Shown here: positions 7,695 through 16,727 of the stretch, one piece after another | How the letters are laid out: each line of letters opens with the position of its first letter | Position numbering within the stretch: position 1 is the stretch's first letter | Notes under the pieces: model-generated | Seen by the model: only the letters and a program-made list of their open reading frames with translations | Told to the model about the DNA's origin: nothing | Databases searched by the model: none | Program-made: the position numbers and the translations under genes | NCBI GenBank assembly: GCA_028285525.1 | Contig: JANQOZ010000016.1 | Location: forward strand, 1 to 57,473 | Origin: Lysobacterales bacterium | Lineage (GTDB): Bacteria; Pseudomonadota; Gammaproteobacteria; Xanthomonadales; SZUA-38 | Direction: 5' to 3' | Length of the DNA: 57,473 bases

Positions 7695-8534
7695 ATGACC
7701 GGGCAATTAATCGTGGCGGCGACGCCGATCGGCAACCTATCTGACGTCAGCGAACGGCTCGCCGTCGCCCTGAAGGAGGCTGATCTCGTCCTGGCGGAGG
7801 ACACTCGGGTCAGCGCACGACTGCTGGCGGCGCTCGGCGTGACGGCAAAGCTCAAGAGCCTGCACGAACACAACGAGGCCAAACTCCAGCAGCAGGTTCG
7901 TGACTGGCTGGCGGCTGGCGACCGTCTGATGATGATCAGCGATGCCGGCACGCCGCTGATTTCGGATCCGGGCTACCGCACGGTCCGCGCCGTCCGCAGC
8001 TGGGGCTACCCCGTCATCCCGATCCCTGGGCCGAGCGCGCTGACCGCCGCGCTCAGCGTGGCCGGGCTGGCGACCGACCGCTTCACCTTTCATGGCTTCC
8101 TGTCCAGCAAAACCCAGGAGCGTCGACGGCAGCTCGAGGCGCTCGGTCGGCGGCCGGAGACGCAGGTGCTGTTCGAAGCCAGTCATCGGATCAGCGCGTG
8201 CATCGCGGATGCGTCAGCCGTTCTTGGGGGTAATCGCGAGGCCTTTGTGGCGCGCGAAATGACCAAGAAGTTTGAACAGTACTGTTTTGGCAGCCTGGAG
8301 ACGCTGGCAGGCCAGGTGGAAGACGGCAGCATCCCCGCCAAGGGTGAGTTTGTCCTGGTGATCGCCGGCGATGTCCAGGCCGAGGCAGATCTGGAGGAGG
8401 CCGGTCGAGTGGTCGCCTGTCTGCTGGAAGAGCTGCCCGCCAGCCAGGCCGCGCGGCTGGCGGCGCGCTTGACCGGCGTGGATCGCAAGCGCTGCTACGC
8501 CCTGGCCATGGCGAGCGGCAGGGAAAACCGGTAA
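7695..8534 (+). CDS. rsmI: 16S rRNA (cytidine1402-2'-O)-methyltransferase
   Basis: RsmI uses S-adenosylmethionine to 2'-O-methylate C1402 in the decoding centre of 16S rRNA, together with RsmH, which is also in this window. The 279-residue sequence shows the tetrapyrrole-methylase fold: VAATPIGNLSDVS at the N terminus, LAEDTR, MISDAGTPLISDPGY, PIPGPSALTAALSVAGL, and the C-terminal basic region ending near residue 279. Length and start are normal. It is divergent from lpoA, and its stop is only a few bases before the RNase P RNA, so the rnpB promoter probably lies within this gene. Confidence 0.97.
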   Translation: MTGQLIVAATPIGNLSDVSERLAVALKEADLVLAEDTRVSARLLAALGVTAKLKSLHEHNEAKLQQQVRDWLAAGDRLMMISDAGTPLISDPGYRTVRAVRSWGYPVIPIPGPSALTAALSVAGLATDRFTFHGFLSSKTQERRRQLEALGRRPETQVLFEASHRISACIADASAVLGGNREAFVAREMTKKFEQYCFGSLETLAGQVEDGSIPAKGEFVLVIAGDVQAEADLEEAGRVVACLLEELPASQAARLAARLTGVDRKRCYALAMASGRENR

Positions 8535-8540
8535 GGTTCG

Positions 8541-8878
8541 CCCGAGCCTGTCAGGCAGTCGCTCGCTTACAGCGGGAGGAAAGTCCGGGCTCCAAAGGGC
8601 AGGGTGCCAGGTAACGCCTGGGGGGCGCGAGCCTACGGAAAGTGCCACAGAAAAGATACCGCCCGGGCAACCGGGTAAGGGTGAAATGGTGCGGTAAGAG
8701 CGCACCGCGCTGCTGGCAACAGCAGTGGCAGGGTAAACCCCACCTGGAGCAAGACCAAATAGGGAGGCGATAGCGTTGCCCGCGCTGCTTCCGGGTTGGT
8801 CGCTTGAGGCGTCCGGTGACGGCCGTCCCAGATGAATGACTGTCCGCGACAGAACCCGGCTTATCGACAGGTCTCAAT
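8541..8878 (+). ncRNA. rnpB: RNase P RNA component, class A
   Basis: The catalytic RNA of RNase P, which matures tRNA 5' ends. Universally conserved blocks are present: GAGGAAAGTCCGGGCTCC and AGGGCAGGGTGCCAGGTAAC near the 5' end, AAGGGTGAAA.GGTGCGGTAAGAG in the centre, and AGATGAATGACTG plus ACAGAACCCGGCTTA near the 3' end. The P1 helix can be formed by GAGCCTGTC near 8544 and GACAGGTCTC near 8866-8874, which sets the approximate ends. It lies between rsmI and mraZ, as in pseudomonads and relatives. Exact 5' and 3' ends are estimated to within a few bases. Confidence 0.95.
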
Positions 8879-8886
8879 TCTTCTCC

Positions 8887-8933
8887 GCCGTTGAACAAGG
8901 TCCGGCAGGACCTTTTCAACGGCGTCGTTTTTT
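8887..8933 (+). terminator. Rho-independent terminator after rnpB
   Basis: GCCGTTGAACAAGGTCC (8887-8903) pairs with GGACCTTTTCAACGGC (8908-8923) with one bulged C, and the loop is GGCA. Six T residues follow at 8928-8933. The position just past the RNase P RNA makes this the likely end of the rnpB transcript. Confidence 0.85.
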
Positions 8934-9129
8934 CGCTCGCCCGCCTTAGCCCGTACCGTTCATAGGCCAGCGTACCCGCTGGCCTGTTGTATCCCCCTGG
9001 ACCATGCCGAAAAGCCACCCGGGGAGGCCACGAACCCTTGCGTCACCGCCTTCTGGTCAGTTTTAGAGCAACCCGCCACGATTGTTTACACAAAACCGTG
9101 AACCTGACCCCGGTTTGGCTTTTGCCGCC

Positions 9130-9191
9130 TTGACACGCCTACAGCAGGGGCATATCGTGCCCTTTAGTGGTGATAAGTAGTAAATAAGTGG
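9130..9191 (+). promoter_or_regulatory. Putative mraZ promoter and MraZ-type operator repeats
   Basis: TTGACA at 9130-9135 is a perfect -35 box; 17 bases later TATCGT (9153-9158) is a weak -10. Downstream lie three repeats spaced 10 and 11 bases apart: AGTGG at 9166-9170, AGTAG at 9176-9180 and AGTGG at 9187-9191. MraZ proteins in other bacteria bind short GTG-rich direct repeats of about one helical turn in front of their own gene, so autorepression of the division cluster is a reasonable inference. The rest of 8934-9200 shows nothing else clear. Confidence 0.5.
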
Positions 9192-9200
9192 CAAATCAGC

Positions 9201-9644
9201 GTGTTTTTCGGAGAAGTATCAGTCAACCTGGACGCAAAGGGGCGGATTGCCATCCCCACACGTTTCCGGGAGCAGATTGCCAGCGAGTGTGGCAATCAGC
9301 TGGTGCTGACCTACAACGCTCACGACAACAATTCTCTGTGGCTTTATCCCATGGAGATCTGGGCCACCGTGCGTGACCAGGTCATGGCGTTGAACGCGTT
9401 TGATGAGCGTCATCGACTGCTGCAGCGGCGGCTGGTGGGAAGTGCCGCGCCGCTGGAGCCTGATGCGAGCAGTCGGCTGCTGCTCCCGGTCACGCTGCGG
9501 GAAGTGGCGGGGCTCGAAAAGAAGGTGACGTTCATGGGAATGGGGCGGAAGTTTGAGATCTGGAACGAAGAGGTGCTGAACCGGCGTCGCTTCGAAGCAC
9601 CCGAGCAGGCGCCGACCGAGGAGATGCTCCAGATCGAAGTCTAG
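9201..9644 (+). CDS. mraZ: Transcriptional regulator MraZ
   Basis: First gene of the division and cell wall cluster. The 147-residue product has two SpoVT/AbrB-like half-domains: MFFGEVSVNLDAKGRIAIPTRFR at the N terminus and LEPDASSRLLLPVTLREVAGL near residues 90-112, each with the family's D-x-x-x/R-LP pattern. MraZ forms ring-shaped multimers and represses its own operon in E. coli. The start is GTG at 9201, fitting the family N terminus exactly; no strong ribosome-binding site is visible. GTGG repeats upstream may be its operator, and a terminator-like hairpin follows it. Confidence 0.95.
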   Translation: MFFGEVSVNLDAKGRIAIPTRFREQIASECGNQLVLTYNAHDNNSLWLYPMEIWATVRDQVMALNAFDERHRLLQRRLVGSAAPLEPDASSRLLLPVTLREVAGLEKKVTFMGMGRKFEIWNEEVLNRRRFEAPEQAPTEEMLQIEV

Positions 9645-9743
9645 GATTGACCCACCGCTTGCCCGTGTCACGAAAGGGCGCCCCCGGGGGTGCCAGGAAC
9701 CCCCAGAGAGGGGAACAGTGCGGCTAGGAAAAACAATAAGAAG

Positions 9744-9788
9744 AAAGCCCATTGCATCACCTCCAGCGGTGCAGGCGGGCTTTTTTTT
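9744..9788 (+). terminator. Terminator or attenuator between mraZ and rsmH
   Basis: AAAGCCC at 9744-9750 pairs with GGGC plus TTT at 9777-9783. Internal pairing is continued by TGCA and CACC with GGTGCA (9768-9773), and eight T residues at 9781-9788 follow. The shape is that of an intrinsic terminator with internal mismatches. Genes from rsmH to ftsQ would then depend on readthrough or on a promoter in 9789-9899, where I see no strong candidate. The remainder of 9645-9899 contains a GC-rich hairpin near 9685 and no gene. Confidence 0.55.
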
Positions 9789-9899
9789 GATATGGAAAAC
9801 ACCGGACAGCTTCGCGAACTTCAGCGTCATGCGCCTCTCGCCCGTGCCAACGGGCCGGTTCGCCTGCGCGCCGGGCGGTGGCGCTTGAGCGCCGGCACG

Positions 9900-10835
9900 G
9901 TGAGTTCACCCGACGCTTCGCATGTCCCGGTGCTTTTGAAGCCCGCCGTGGATGCGCTTCTGACCGACCCTTCGGGCAGCTACCTGGACGGCACGTTCGG
10001 GCGCGGCGGCCACAGCCGCGAAATCCTTGGGCGTCTCGGGCCTGCCGGGCGGCTGCTCGCGCTGGACCGTGATCCCGACGCCATCAGCAGCGGTCAGGCA
10101 CTGACGGCCGGGGACAGCCGGCTCACCCTGCGTCGAGCCGCCTTCGCCGACGTGGCCAGCCAGGCTGGCGACTTTGTGCCCCTGAGCGGCATTCTCCTGG
10201 ATCTGGGCGTGTCCTCGCCCCAGCTTGATCGAGCTGAGCGTGGCTTCAGCTTTATGGCGGACGGCCCGCTCGACATGCGGATGGATCCCGACAGCGGCGT
10301 CAGCGCGGCTGAGTGGCTTGCCGCCAGCAGCGAAGCAGATATCGCCGCAGCTCTGAAGCGTTGGGGTGAAGAGCGCTTTGCCCGGCGCATCGCGCGTGCG
10401 ATCAAAAACCGCGCGGCACCGTTGACGCGCACGGGCGAGCTCGCCGAGCTGGTTGCTGGCTGCGTGCCTCGTGCGGAGCCGGGCAAACACCCGGCAACCC
10501 GAACCTTTCAGGCGATCCGGATTGCGGTTAACGCGGAGCTCGAGCAGCTCGAACAGGCGCTGGAAGCCAGCGTGGATCTGCTGGCGCCCGGAGGGAGGCT
10601 GGTGATCATCAGCTTCCATTCGCTGGAGGACCGGCTGGTCAAGCGATTCATCCGACGCCAGGGCGCGGCGCCCGGCAACCGGCGCCTGCCGCCGGCTGCC
10701 GCCGGCCCGGGGCCGCGGCTCGAGGCCGTCGGGAAGCCCCAGCGCGCCGACGAGGAAGAGTGTCGCGCCAACCCGCGGGCCCGCAGCGCCATCATGCGGG
10801 TAGCGGTCCGCACCGCGCAGGGGGCGGCGTCATGA
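9900..10835 (+). CDS. rsmH: 16S rRNA (cytosine1402-N4)-methyltransferase
   Basis: RsmH (MraW) methylates N4 of C1402 in 16S rRNA, the same base that RsmI modifies. The open frame runs far upstream, but GTG at 9900 gives [13 protein letters not shown] and 311 residues, matching the family start and length. Motifs: [29 protein letters not shown] for SAM binding, [20 protein letters not shown], and [15 protein letters not shown] near the end. A short Ala/Pro/Gly-rich insert (about residues 265-285) precedes the conserved C terminus [10 protein letters not shown]. Its stop overlaps the ftsL ATG as ATGA. Confidence 0.95.
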   Translation: MSSPDASHVPVLLKPAVDALLTDPSGSYLDGTFGRGGHSREILGRLGPAGRLLALDRDPDAISSGQALTAGDSRLTLRRAAFADVASQAGDFVPLSGILLDLGVSSPQLDRAERGFSFMADGPLDMRMDPDSGVSAAEWLAASSEADIAAALKRWGEERFARRIARAIKNRAAPLTRTGELAELVAGCVPRAEPGKHPATRTFQAIRIAVNAELEQLEQALEASVDLLAPGGRLVIISFHSLEDRLVKRFIRRQGAAPGNRRLPPAAAGPGPRLEAVGKPQRADEEECRANPRARSAIMRVAVRTAQGAAS

Positions 10836-11086
10836 GGCGGGCCCTGCTTCTCCTGCTGGTGGTGATCAGCGCCCTGGCGGTCGTGTGGACCCGGCACAGC
10901 AGCCGCGGCCATTTTGCCGAGCTGCAGGAGCTCCAGCAGCGCAGCGACGAGCTGAGCGTCGAATGGGGTCGGCTGCAGATCGAACAGGCGACCTGGGCTG
11001 AAGGCAATCGGGTGGAGGTCAAGGCAACCGGTGAACTCGGCCTCGTCAAGAAGCGTCCCGAAGACGTTGTGGTGATCGTGCCATGA
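10832..11086 (+). CDS. ftsL: Cell division protein FtsL
   Basis: A small bitopic divisome protein of 84 residues: two arginines, a transmembrane helix (residues about 4-20, [15 protein letters not shown]), then a periplasmic coiled coil ([25 protein letters not shown]). FtsL joins FtsB and FtsQ and activates FtsW/FtsI septal synthesis. Sequence identity across the family is low. The call rests on length, topology, the [10 protein letters not shown]...W motif, and position between rsmH and ftsI with 4-nt overlaps at both sides. Confidence 0.93.
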   Translation: MRRALLLLLVVISALAVVWTRHSSRGHFAELQELQQRSDELSVEWGRLQIEQATWAEGNRVEVKATGELGLVKKRPEDVVVIVP

Positions 11087-12810
11087 ATCGCCGCAGCTCC
11101 GAGCGTATCGAGGTTCTGCCAAGCCGCTTCTACGTGCTGCTGCTCGGCATGGGGCTTTGCGCTGTAGCGCTGCTGGCGCGGGCGATCGACCTGCAGGTGC
11201 TGCGGCAGGAGTTCTATCAGAACGAAGGGGATGCGCGTCACGTGAGGCAGGTGGAGATCGCGGCCAGCCGCGGCATGATCCTGGACCGCAACGGCGAGCC
11301 CCTGGCCATTTCAACGCCGGTTCAGTCCATCTGGACCAAGCCGCGAGAGCTGCTGGAAACGCCCCGCGGTGTGGAGCGGCTGGCGTCGGTGTTGAACATC
11401 GACGAGGAGGCGCTGAATCGCCGGCTGACGCAGCGCATCGAAAAGTCTTTTGTCTACGTCAAACGACGCGTTGCCCCGGCGCTGGCCGAGGCCGTGGCTG
11501 AACTCGAGCTGCCCGGCGTCCAGATGGAGCGGGAGTATCAGCGCTTCTATCCCGCGGGCGAGGTGGCGGCGCACGTGCTGGGCTTTACCGATATCGATGA
11601 TCAGGGGCAGGAGGGGCTGGAGCTGAGCTTCGACGACTGGCTTCGCGGCTCGCCGGGATCCAAGCGGGTGATCAAAGACCGCCTGGGCAAAACGATCGAA
11701 AACGTTGAGCTGATCAAGGCGGCGACGCCCGGGCGCAATCTCACCACGACGCTCGATCGGAGGCTGCAGTATCTGGCCTATCGCTCGCTGAAGACGGCGG
11801 TGATGGAGTTTGGTGCCCGCTCGGGATCCGCTGTGGTGCTCGAGGTGGCCACCGGTGAAGTGCTGGCGATGGTCAACCAGCCGTCCTATAACCCGAATCA
11901 GCGGTCCGGCCGCTATGAGCACATGCGTAACCGGGCGATCACCGATTTCTTCGAGCCCGGCTCCGTGATCAAGCCGTTCTCCGTGGCGGCGGTGCTCGAG
12001 AGCGGCCAGTATGCACCGGACAGCGAGGTCGAGACCTCGCCCGGCTATCAGCAGCTCGGGGCCTACACGGTGCGCGACGCGATCAACTACGGGACGCTCG
12101 ATCTGACCGGCGTGATCACCAAGTCGAGCAACGTCGGCATCAGCCGCCTCGCCCTGTCCCTGAATGCGCGGCACCTCTGGGATGTCTACCAGCGGTTCGG
12201 CTTTGGGCAAATCACCGGGTCTGGATTTCCGGGCGAGTCGCCCGGGATGCTGCCGGAGCACACCCGCTGGCGCGACGTGGAAAAGGCGGCGGTTTCCTAC
12301 GGCTACGGTCTGTCAACCACGCCGCTGCAGCTCGCTCAGGCCTACGCGGCGATCGCCAACGATGGTCGGATCCGCGCGCCCAGCTTTGTCAAAGGCTCCG
12401 TCAATCCAGACCGCGCGGTGGTCGATCCCCAGATTGCGCATGAGCTCAGCGCCATGATGGAAACGGTTACTCGCGATGGCGGAACCGGCACCCGGGCGGC
12501 GGTGCCGCACTACCGCGTGGCCGGCAAAACCGGCACCTCGCGCAAAGCTTCGGCGAAGGGCTACAACGACCGCTACGTCGCCACCTTCGCTGGCTTTGCG
12601 CCGGCCAGCGAACCTCAGATTGTGGTGGTGGTTTCGATCAACGATCCTTCGAGCGAGGAGTACTACGGCGGGCAGATCGCGGCACCGACCTTCCGCGCGG
12701 TCATGGAGGGCGCGCTGCGGCTGCTGGATATTCCGCCGGACGATCTGCTGCCGCTGCCGCCGGCCGACCGGACGCTCAGCGCTGCTGAGCTGGCGGCGTC
12801 GACACCGTGA
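11083..12810 (+). CDS. ftsI: Septal peptidoglycan transpeptidase FtsI (PBP3)
   Basis: The 575-residue class B penicillin-binding protein cross-links septal peptidoglycan. After a short cytoplasmic tail there is one transmembrane helix (about 16-34). The pedolin region follows, with AASRGMILDRNGEPLA, and then the transpeptidase domain. The catalytic motifs are in place: S294-V-I-K297, S348-S-N350 and K482-T-G484. The ATG overlaps ftsL and the stop overlaps murE. It works with FtsW, encoded later in the same cluster, and would be the target of beta-lactams such as aztreonam. Confidence 0.97.
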   Translation: MNRRSSERIEVLPSRFYVLLLGMGLCAVALLARAIDLQVLRQEFYQNEGDARHVRQVEIAASRGMILDRNGEPLAISTPVQSIWTKPRELLETPRGVERLASVLNIDEEALNRRLTQRIEKSFVYVKRRVAPALAEAVAELELPGVQMEREYQRFYPAGEVAAHVLGFTDIDDQGQEGLELSFDDWLRGSPGSKRVIKDRLGKTIENVELIKAATPGRNLTTTLDRRLQYLAYRSLKTAVMEFGARSGSAVVLEVATGEVLAMVNQPSYNPNQRSGRYEHMRNRAITDFFEPGSVIKPFSVAAVLESGQYAPDSEVETSPGYQQLGAYTVRDAINYGTLDLTGVITKSSNVGISRLALSLNARHLWDVYQRFGFGQITGSGFPGESPGMLPEHTRWRDVEKAAVSYGYGLSTTPLQLAQAYAAIANDGRIRAPSFVKGSVNPDRAVVDPQIAHELSAMMETVTRDGGTGTRAAVPHYRVAGKTGTSRKASAKGYNDRYVATFAGFAPASEPQIVVVVSINDPSSEEYYGGQIAAPTFRAVMEGALRLLDIPPDDLLPLPPADRTLSAAELAASTP

Positions 12811-14264
12811 CCCGCAAACTCCTCAGCGAGCTGATCGCCAGCGCGCCACCGGTTCCGATCAGCGGCATCACCGTCGATTCGCGACAGGTCGAGCGCGGGG
12901 ATCTGTTCGTCGCCCTGGCAGGCGCGACGGCTCATGGGCTCCACTACGCGGAGCAGGCGGTCGAGCGCGGCTGTGCGGCGGTTCTCTGGGAATACACCGA
13001 AGGACAGAAGGCGCCGGCGCTTTCGGTTCCGCATCACGGGGTCGAGGGCCTGGGCGATCGGCTGAGCGAGCTGGCCGGAGACTTCTACGACCATCCGTCT
13101 CAATCGCTGACGATCGTCGCGGTTACGGGGACCAACGGAAAATCGTCGTGCGTTGAGTTTATCGCGCAGGCGCTCAAGCGCCGCGGACTGCGGGCCGGGA
13201 CGCTGGGGACGTTGGGCAGCGGCGTTGTCGGCGAGGATCGGCGGCCGCTGGGCCTGACGACACCCGACGCCGCGACCGTCCAGCGGGAGCTGGCCCGGCT
13301 GCGGGATGCGGGCTGCACCCACGTGGCGATGGAGGTCTCTTCGCACGCCCTCGACCAGGGCCGCGCAAAAGCCCTGAGGATTGCTGTCGCACTTGTGACT
13401 AACATCAGTCGGGACCATCTCGACTACCACGGCAGCATGGCGCGCTACATCGCCGCCAAAGCCCGGCTGCTGTCAGATTTCTGCCCGATCTTTGCCGTTC
13501 TCAACGTCGACGATGACGCGTTTGGGGCGATGGCCGAAAGTCTCTGTGGTGATACGCGTCTCATGACCTTCGGTCGTAGCCGGGCTGACGTTCGGGCGCA
13601 GGAAATTCGCTTCGACGCTGACGGCAGCGCTTTCCTGCTGCGCGCGGGGGGCTTAAGCCGGCCGGTAGAGACCCGTGTGCTGGGTGACTTCAACATTTCC
13701 AACCTGCTGGCGGTAGCCGCCGTGCTGCTGGCGCTTGACGGCGGGCTGCCGCTGACCGAGCTGGCGGAGATCCTCGGGTCGCTCAAACCCCCGGCCGGGC
13801 GCATGGAGCTCATCAGTTCAGCCGGCAGGCCGACGGTGGTTATCGACTACGCGCACACCCCCGATGCGCTGGCCCAGGCCCTCGCGGCCCTGCGCAGTCA
13901 CTGCGACGGCGAACTCTACTGCGTCTTCGGGTGCGGCGGCGATCGCGATCCGGGCAAACGGCCCATGATGGGAGCGGCAGCTGAGGAATTCGCTGACCAC
14001 ATCATCGTCACCAGCGATAACCCGCGCAGCGAGCCGGCGGACCGCATCATCGAACAGATTGTCGACGGCATGCAGGACGCTGAGTCGGTCATTCGAATCA
14101 GCGATCGACGCGAGGCCATCGCCACCGCGGTTCGATCGGCGGCGCAGGAAGACACCATCTTGGTGGCCGGCAAAGGTCACGAGGGCTACCAGGAGATCGA
14201 GGGCCGTCGCCTGCCGTTTGATGATCGCCAGGTCGCCTGCGAACTGCTGGAGCGCTGCGCATGA
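12807..14264 (+). CDS. murE: UDP-MurNAc-tripeptide synthetase (meso-DAP adding)
   Basis: MurE adds the third amino acid of the peptidoglycan stem. The 485-residue sequence has the Mur-ligase layout: substrate domain with GITVDSRQVERGDLFVAL, central ATPase with the P-loop TGTNGKSS, and C-terminal domain with FGCGGDRDPGKRP. The motif DNPRSE marks meso-diaminopimelate specificity, as expected for a Gram-negative cell. The GTG start overlaps the ftsI stop, and the stop overlaps murF by 4 nt. Confidence 0.97.
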   Translation: MTRKLLSELIASAPPVPISGITVDSRQVERGDLFVALAGATAHGLHYAEQAVERGCAAVLWEYTEGQKAPALSVPHHGVEGLGDRLSELAGDFYDHPSQSLTIVAVTGTNGKSSCVEFIAQALKRRGLRAGTLGTLGSGVVGEDRRPLGLTTPDAATVQRELARLRDAGCTHVAMEVSSHALDQGRAKALRIAVALVTNISRDHLDYHGSMARYIAAKARLLSDFCPIFAVLNVDDDAFGAMAESLCGDTRLMTFGRSRADVRAQEIRFDADGSAFLLRAGGLSRPVETRVLGDFNISNLLAVAAVLLALDGGLPLTELAEILGSLKPPAGRMELISSAGRPTVVIDYAHTPDALAQALAALRSHCDGELYCVFGCGGDRDPGKRPMMGAAAEEFADHIIVTSDNPRSEPADRIIEQIVDGMQDAESVIRISDRREAIATAVRSAAQEDTILVAGKGHEGYQEIEGRRLPFDDRQVACELLERCA

Positions 14265-15643
14265 TCCGCGGCAGCGTCCAGGAGTTTGCCACCCGCCTCG
14301 GCGCCGAGCTGAGGGGCGCGTCCGTCGAGTTTCAAGGGGTGGGTATCGATACGCGGTCGCTGCCCGACGGCGCGCTGTTTGTGGCGCTGCCCGGAAACCG
14401 CGTCGACGGCCACGACTATCTCGAGCAGGCCTCCGCGGCGGGCGCCAGCGCGGCGCTGGTCGAGCGGTTCGTCGACAGCAACCTCCCGCAGCTCAAGTTT
14501 GCCAGCAGCGAGCGCGGTCTCGGCGAGCTGGCGGCTGACTGGCGCAACCGGTTCACGCTGCCGCTGGTCGGCATTACGGGAAGCAACGGCAAGACCAGCG
14601 TGAAGACCATGCTGGCGCAGATCCTGAGCGTCAGCCACCGGGTGCTGGTGACCCGGGGCAATCTGAACAACGAGCTCGGGGTGCCGCTCACCCTGTGCGG
14701 CCTGGATGAGAGCCACGATTTTGCGGTGGTGGAGATGGGCGCGGGCAAGCCTAAGGATATCGCCTATCTCGGCAGCCTGGCGCGGCCCGACGTCTCCCTC
14801 CTGACAAACGCCGGACCGGCTCACCTGGAAGGTATGGGTGACCTGGCGGGTGTGGCCCGGACCAAGGGAGAAATCGTCGAAGCACTGGGGCCCTCGGGCG
14901 TCGCCATTCTCAATGCCGATGACCCGTTTTTTGAATACTGGTGCGGGCTGGCAGGCAGCCGGCGGGTGATCAGCTTCGGTCTAGAGCAGCCGGCTGACGT
15001 CACCGCCAGCTGGCGCGGCAGCAGCGGCGGCATGGAGCTGACGCTGTCGACGCCGGCGGGTGAGGTCAGCCTGACGCTTCGCAGCCGCGGCGGCCACAGC
15101 GCCGCCAACGCCGCGGCGGCCACGGCGGCGGCGCTTGCCCTCGGAATCAGTCTGGACGACATAGCGGCCGGGCTGGAGGCGTTCGAGCCGGTCGACGGAC
15201 GGCTGAACTTTCGCGCCATGCCGGGCGGCTGGCGGCTGCTGCAGGACAGCTACAACGCCAATCCCGCGTCCATGAGTGCCGGGCTGAAGGTTCTGGCAGC
15301 ACAGCCTGGCCAGCGCTGGCTGGTGATGGGTGATATGCGGGAGCTGGGCGCCGAGGCTGAGGCGCTGCACTTCCAGGTCGGCAGCGAGGCCCGTCGCCTG
15401 GGCATCAGTCGCCTGTTTGCGCTGGGGCCGCTCAGCCGACACGCCGTCGCGGGTTTCGATTCGGAGCTTGCGCAGCATTTTGACGGGCTTGAGGACCTGG
15501 TGACCGCGCTGGCTGATGCGCTGACCGAAGCGGCTTCCGTCGACGGTGCGGGTGACGACGGCGCGGTGTGCCTCCTCAAGGGCTCTCGCGGCATGCAGAT
15601 GGAGCGGGTGGTTGAAGCCCTCGCCGAGCGGGGGTTGGGCTGA
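14261..15643 (+). CDS. murF: UDP-MurNAc-tripeptide:D-Ala-D-Ala ligase
   Basis: MurF attaches D-Ala-D-Ala to complete the UDP-MurNAc-pentapeptide. The product has 460 residues: N-terminal domain with [18 protein letters not shown], central P-loop [25 protein letters not shown], and a C-terminal domain with [10 protein letters not shown] and VMGDMRELG. All are typical. Start and stop are tightly packed between murE (4-nt overlap) and mraY (1-nt gap). The D-Ala-D-Ala it uses is made by DdlB, encoded further down this cluster. Confidence 0.97.
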   Translation: MIRGSVQEFATRLGAELRGASVEFQGVGIDTRSLPDGALFVALPGNRVDGHDYLEQASAAGASAALVERFVDSNLPQLKFASSERGLGELAADWRNRFTLPLVGITGSNGKTSVKTMLAQILSVSHRVLVTRGNLNNELGVPLTLCGLDESHDFAVVEMGAGKPKDIAYLGSLARPDVSLLTNAGPAHLEGMGDLAGVARTKGEIVEALGPSGVAILNADDPFFEYWCGLAGSRRVISFGLEQPADVTASWRGSSGGMELTLSTPAGEVSLTLRSRGGHSAANAAAATAAALALGISLDDIAAGLEAFEPVDGRLNFRAMPGGWRLLQDSYNANPASMSAGLKVLAAQPGQRWLVMGDMRELGAEAEALHFQVGSEARRLGISRLFALGPLSRHAVAGFDSELAQHFDGLEDLVTALADALTEAASVDGAGDDGAVCLLKGSRGMQMERVVEALAERGLG

Positions 15644-15644
15644 C

Positions 15645-16727
15645 ATGCTGCTGTGGCTGGCAGGCGCGCTGGAGGCACTGGATACCGGGTTCAGCGTGTT
15701 TCAGTACCTGACTTTTCGAACGATTCTCAGCGCGCTGACGGCGCTCGCGGTGTCGCTGCTCGTCGGCCCCTGGATGATCCGACGCCTGTCGTTTTACCAG
15801 ATCGGTCAGCCGATCCGGGAAGATGGCCCGGCGACCCACCTGACCAAGGCGGGGACGCCGACCATGGGCGGCGCGCTGATTCTGGTGGCCGTGCTCGCCT
15901 CCACCCTGCTGTGGGCCGACCTAGACAATCGGTACATCTGGCTGACGCTCGCGGTGACGGCGGCCTTTGGCGCGATCGGTTGGCTGGACGACTACCGCAA
16001 GCTGGTGCTCAAGGACTCAGCCGGCCTGGCGGCCCGCTGGAAGTATCTGCTGCAGTCGATTTGCGGGATCGCCGCGGCGGCCTACCTGTTCCAGACCGCA
16101 GACCTGCCCGCGGCAACCGAGCTGATCGTGCCGTTTTTCAAGGATGTTGCTATCCCGCTCGGCGCGGCGTTTGTGGTGATGACCTACTTCATGATCGTGG
16201 GCTTCAGCAACGCGGTGAACCTGACCGACGGACTGGATGGGCTGGCCATCATGCCAACGGTGCTGGTTGCCTCGGCGCTGGGGGTATTCGCCTACGTATC
16301 CGGGCACTCGGTGTTTTCCAACTACCTCGCCGTTCCGTATATCCCGGGATCGGGCGAGCTGTCGATTTTCTGCGGGGCGCTGGCGGGCTCAGGCCTGGGC
16401 TTTCTCTGGTTCAACACCTACCCGGCACAGGTTTTTATGGGCGACATCGGGGCGCTTGCGATGGGCGCCGCGCTGGCGGTGATCGCGGTGATTGTCCGCC
16501 AGGAGCTGGCGTTCATGATCATGGGCGGCATTTTTGTGATGGAAACCGCCTCGGTGATCCTCCAGGTGGCATCCTTCAAGATGACCGGCAAGCGCATCTT
16601 CCGGATGGCGCCGATTCATCACCACTTCGAGCTGAAGGGCTGGCCCGAGCCCCGGGTCATCGTCCGCTTCTGGATCATCTCGGTGATCCTGGTACTGGTG
16701 GGACTGGCCACCCTGAAGGTGCGCTGA
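15645..16727 (+). CDS. mraY: Phospho-MurNAc-pentapeptide translocase MraY
   Basis: MraY transfers phospho-MurNAc-pentapeptide to undecaprenyl phosphate, giving lipid I. The 360-residue product has about ten transmembrane segments, the exact usual length. Signature sequences are [23 protein letters not shown] with the magnesium-binding aspartates, [15 protein letters not shown], and [17 protein letters not shown] near the C terminus. ATG at 15645 lies just after the murF stop; the open frame upstream is shadow. The stop overlaps ftsW by one base. Confidence 0.97.
   Translation: MLLWLAGALEALDTGFSVFQYLTFRTILSALTALAVSLLVGPWMIRRLSFYQIGQPIREDGPATHLTKAGTPTMGGALILVAVLASTLLWADLDNRYIWLTLAVTAAFGAIGWLDDYRKLVLKDSAGLAARWKYLLQSICGIAAAAYLFQTADLPAATELIVPFFKDVAIPLGAAFVVMTYFMIVGFSNAVNLTDGLDGLAIMPTVLVASALGVFAYVSGHSVFSNYLAVPYIPGSGELSIFCGALAGSGLGFLWFNTYPAQVFMGDIGALAMGAALAVIAVIVRQELAFMIMGGIFVMETASVILQVASFKMTGKRIFRMAPIHHHFELKGWPEPRVIVRFWIISVILVLVGLATLKVR

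Noticed and set aside
15653..16726. Possible N-terminal fusion of ftsW with more than 350 upstream codons
   Set aside because: The upstream part is the out-of-frame shadow of mraY; the ATG at 16727 gives a normal FtsW.
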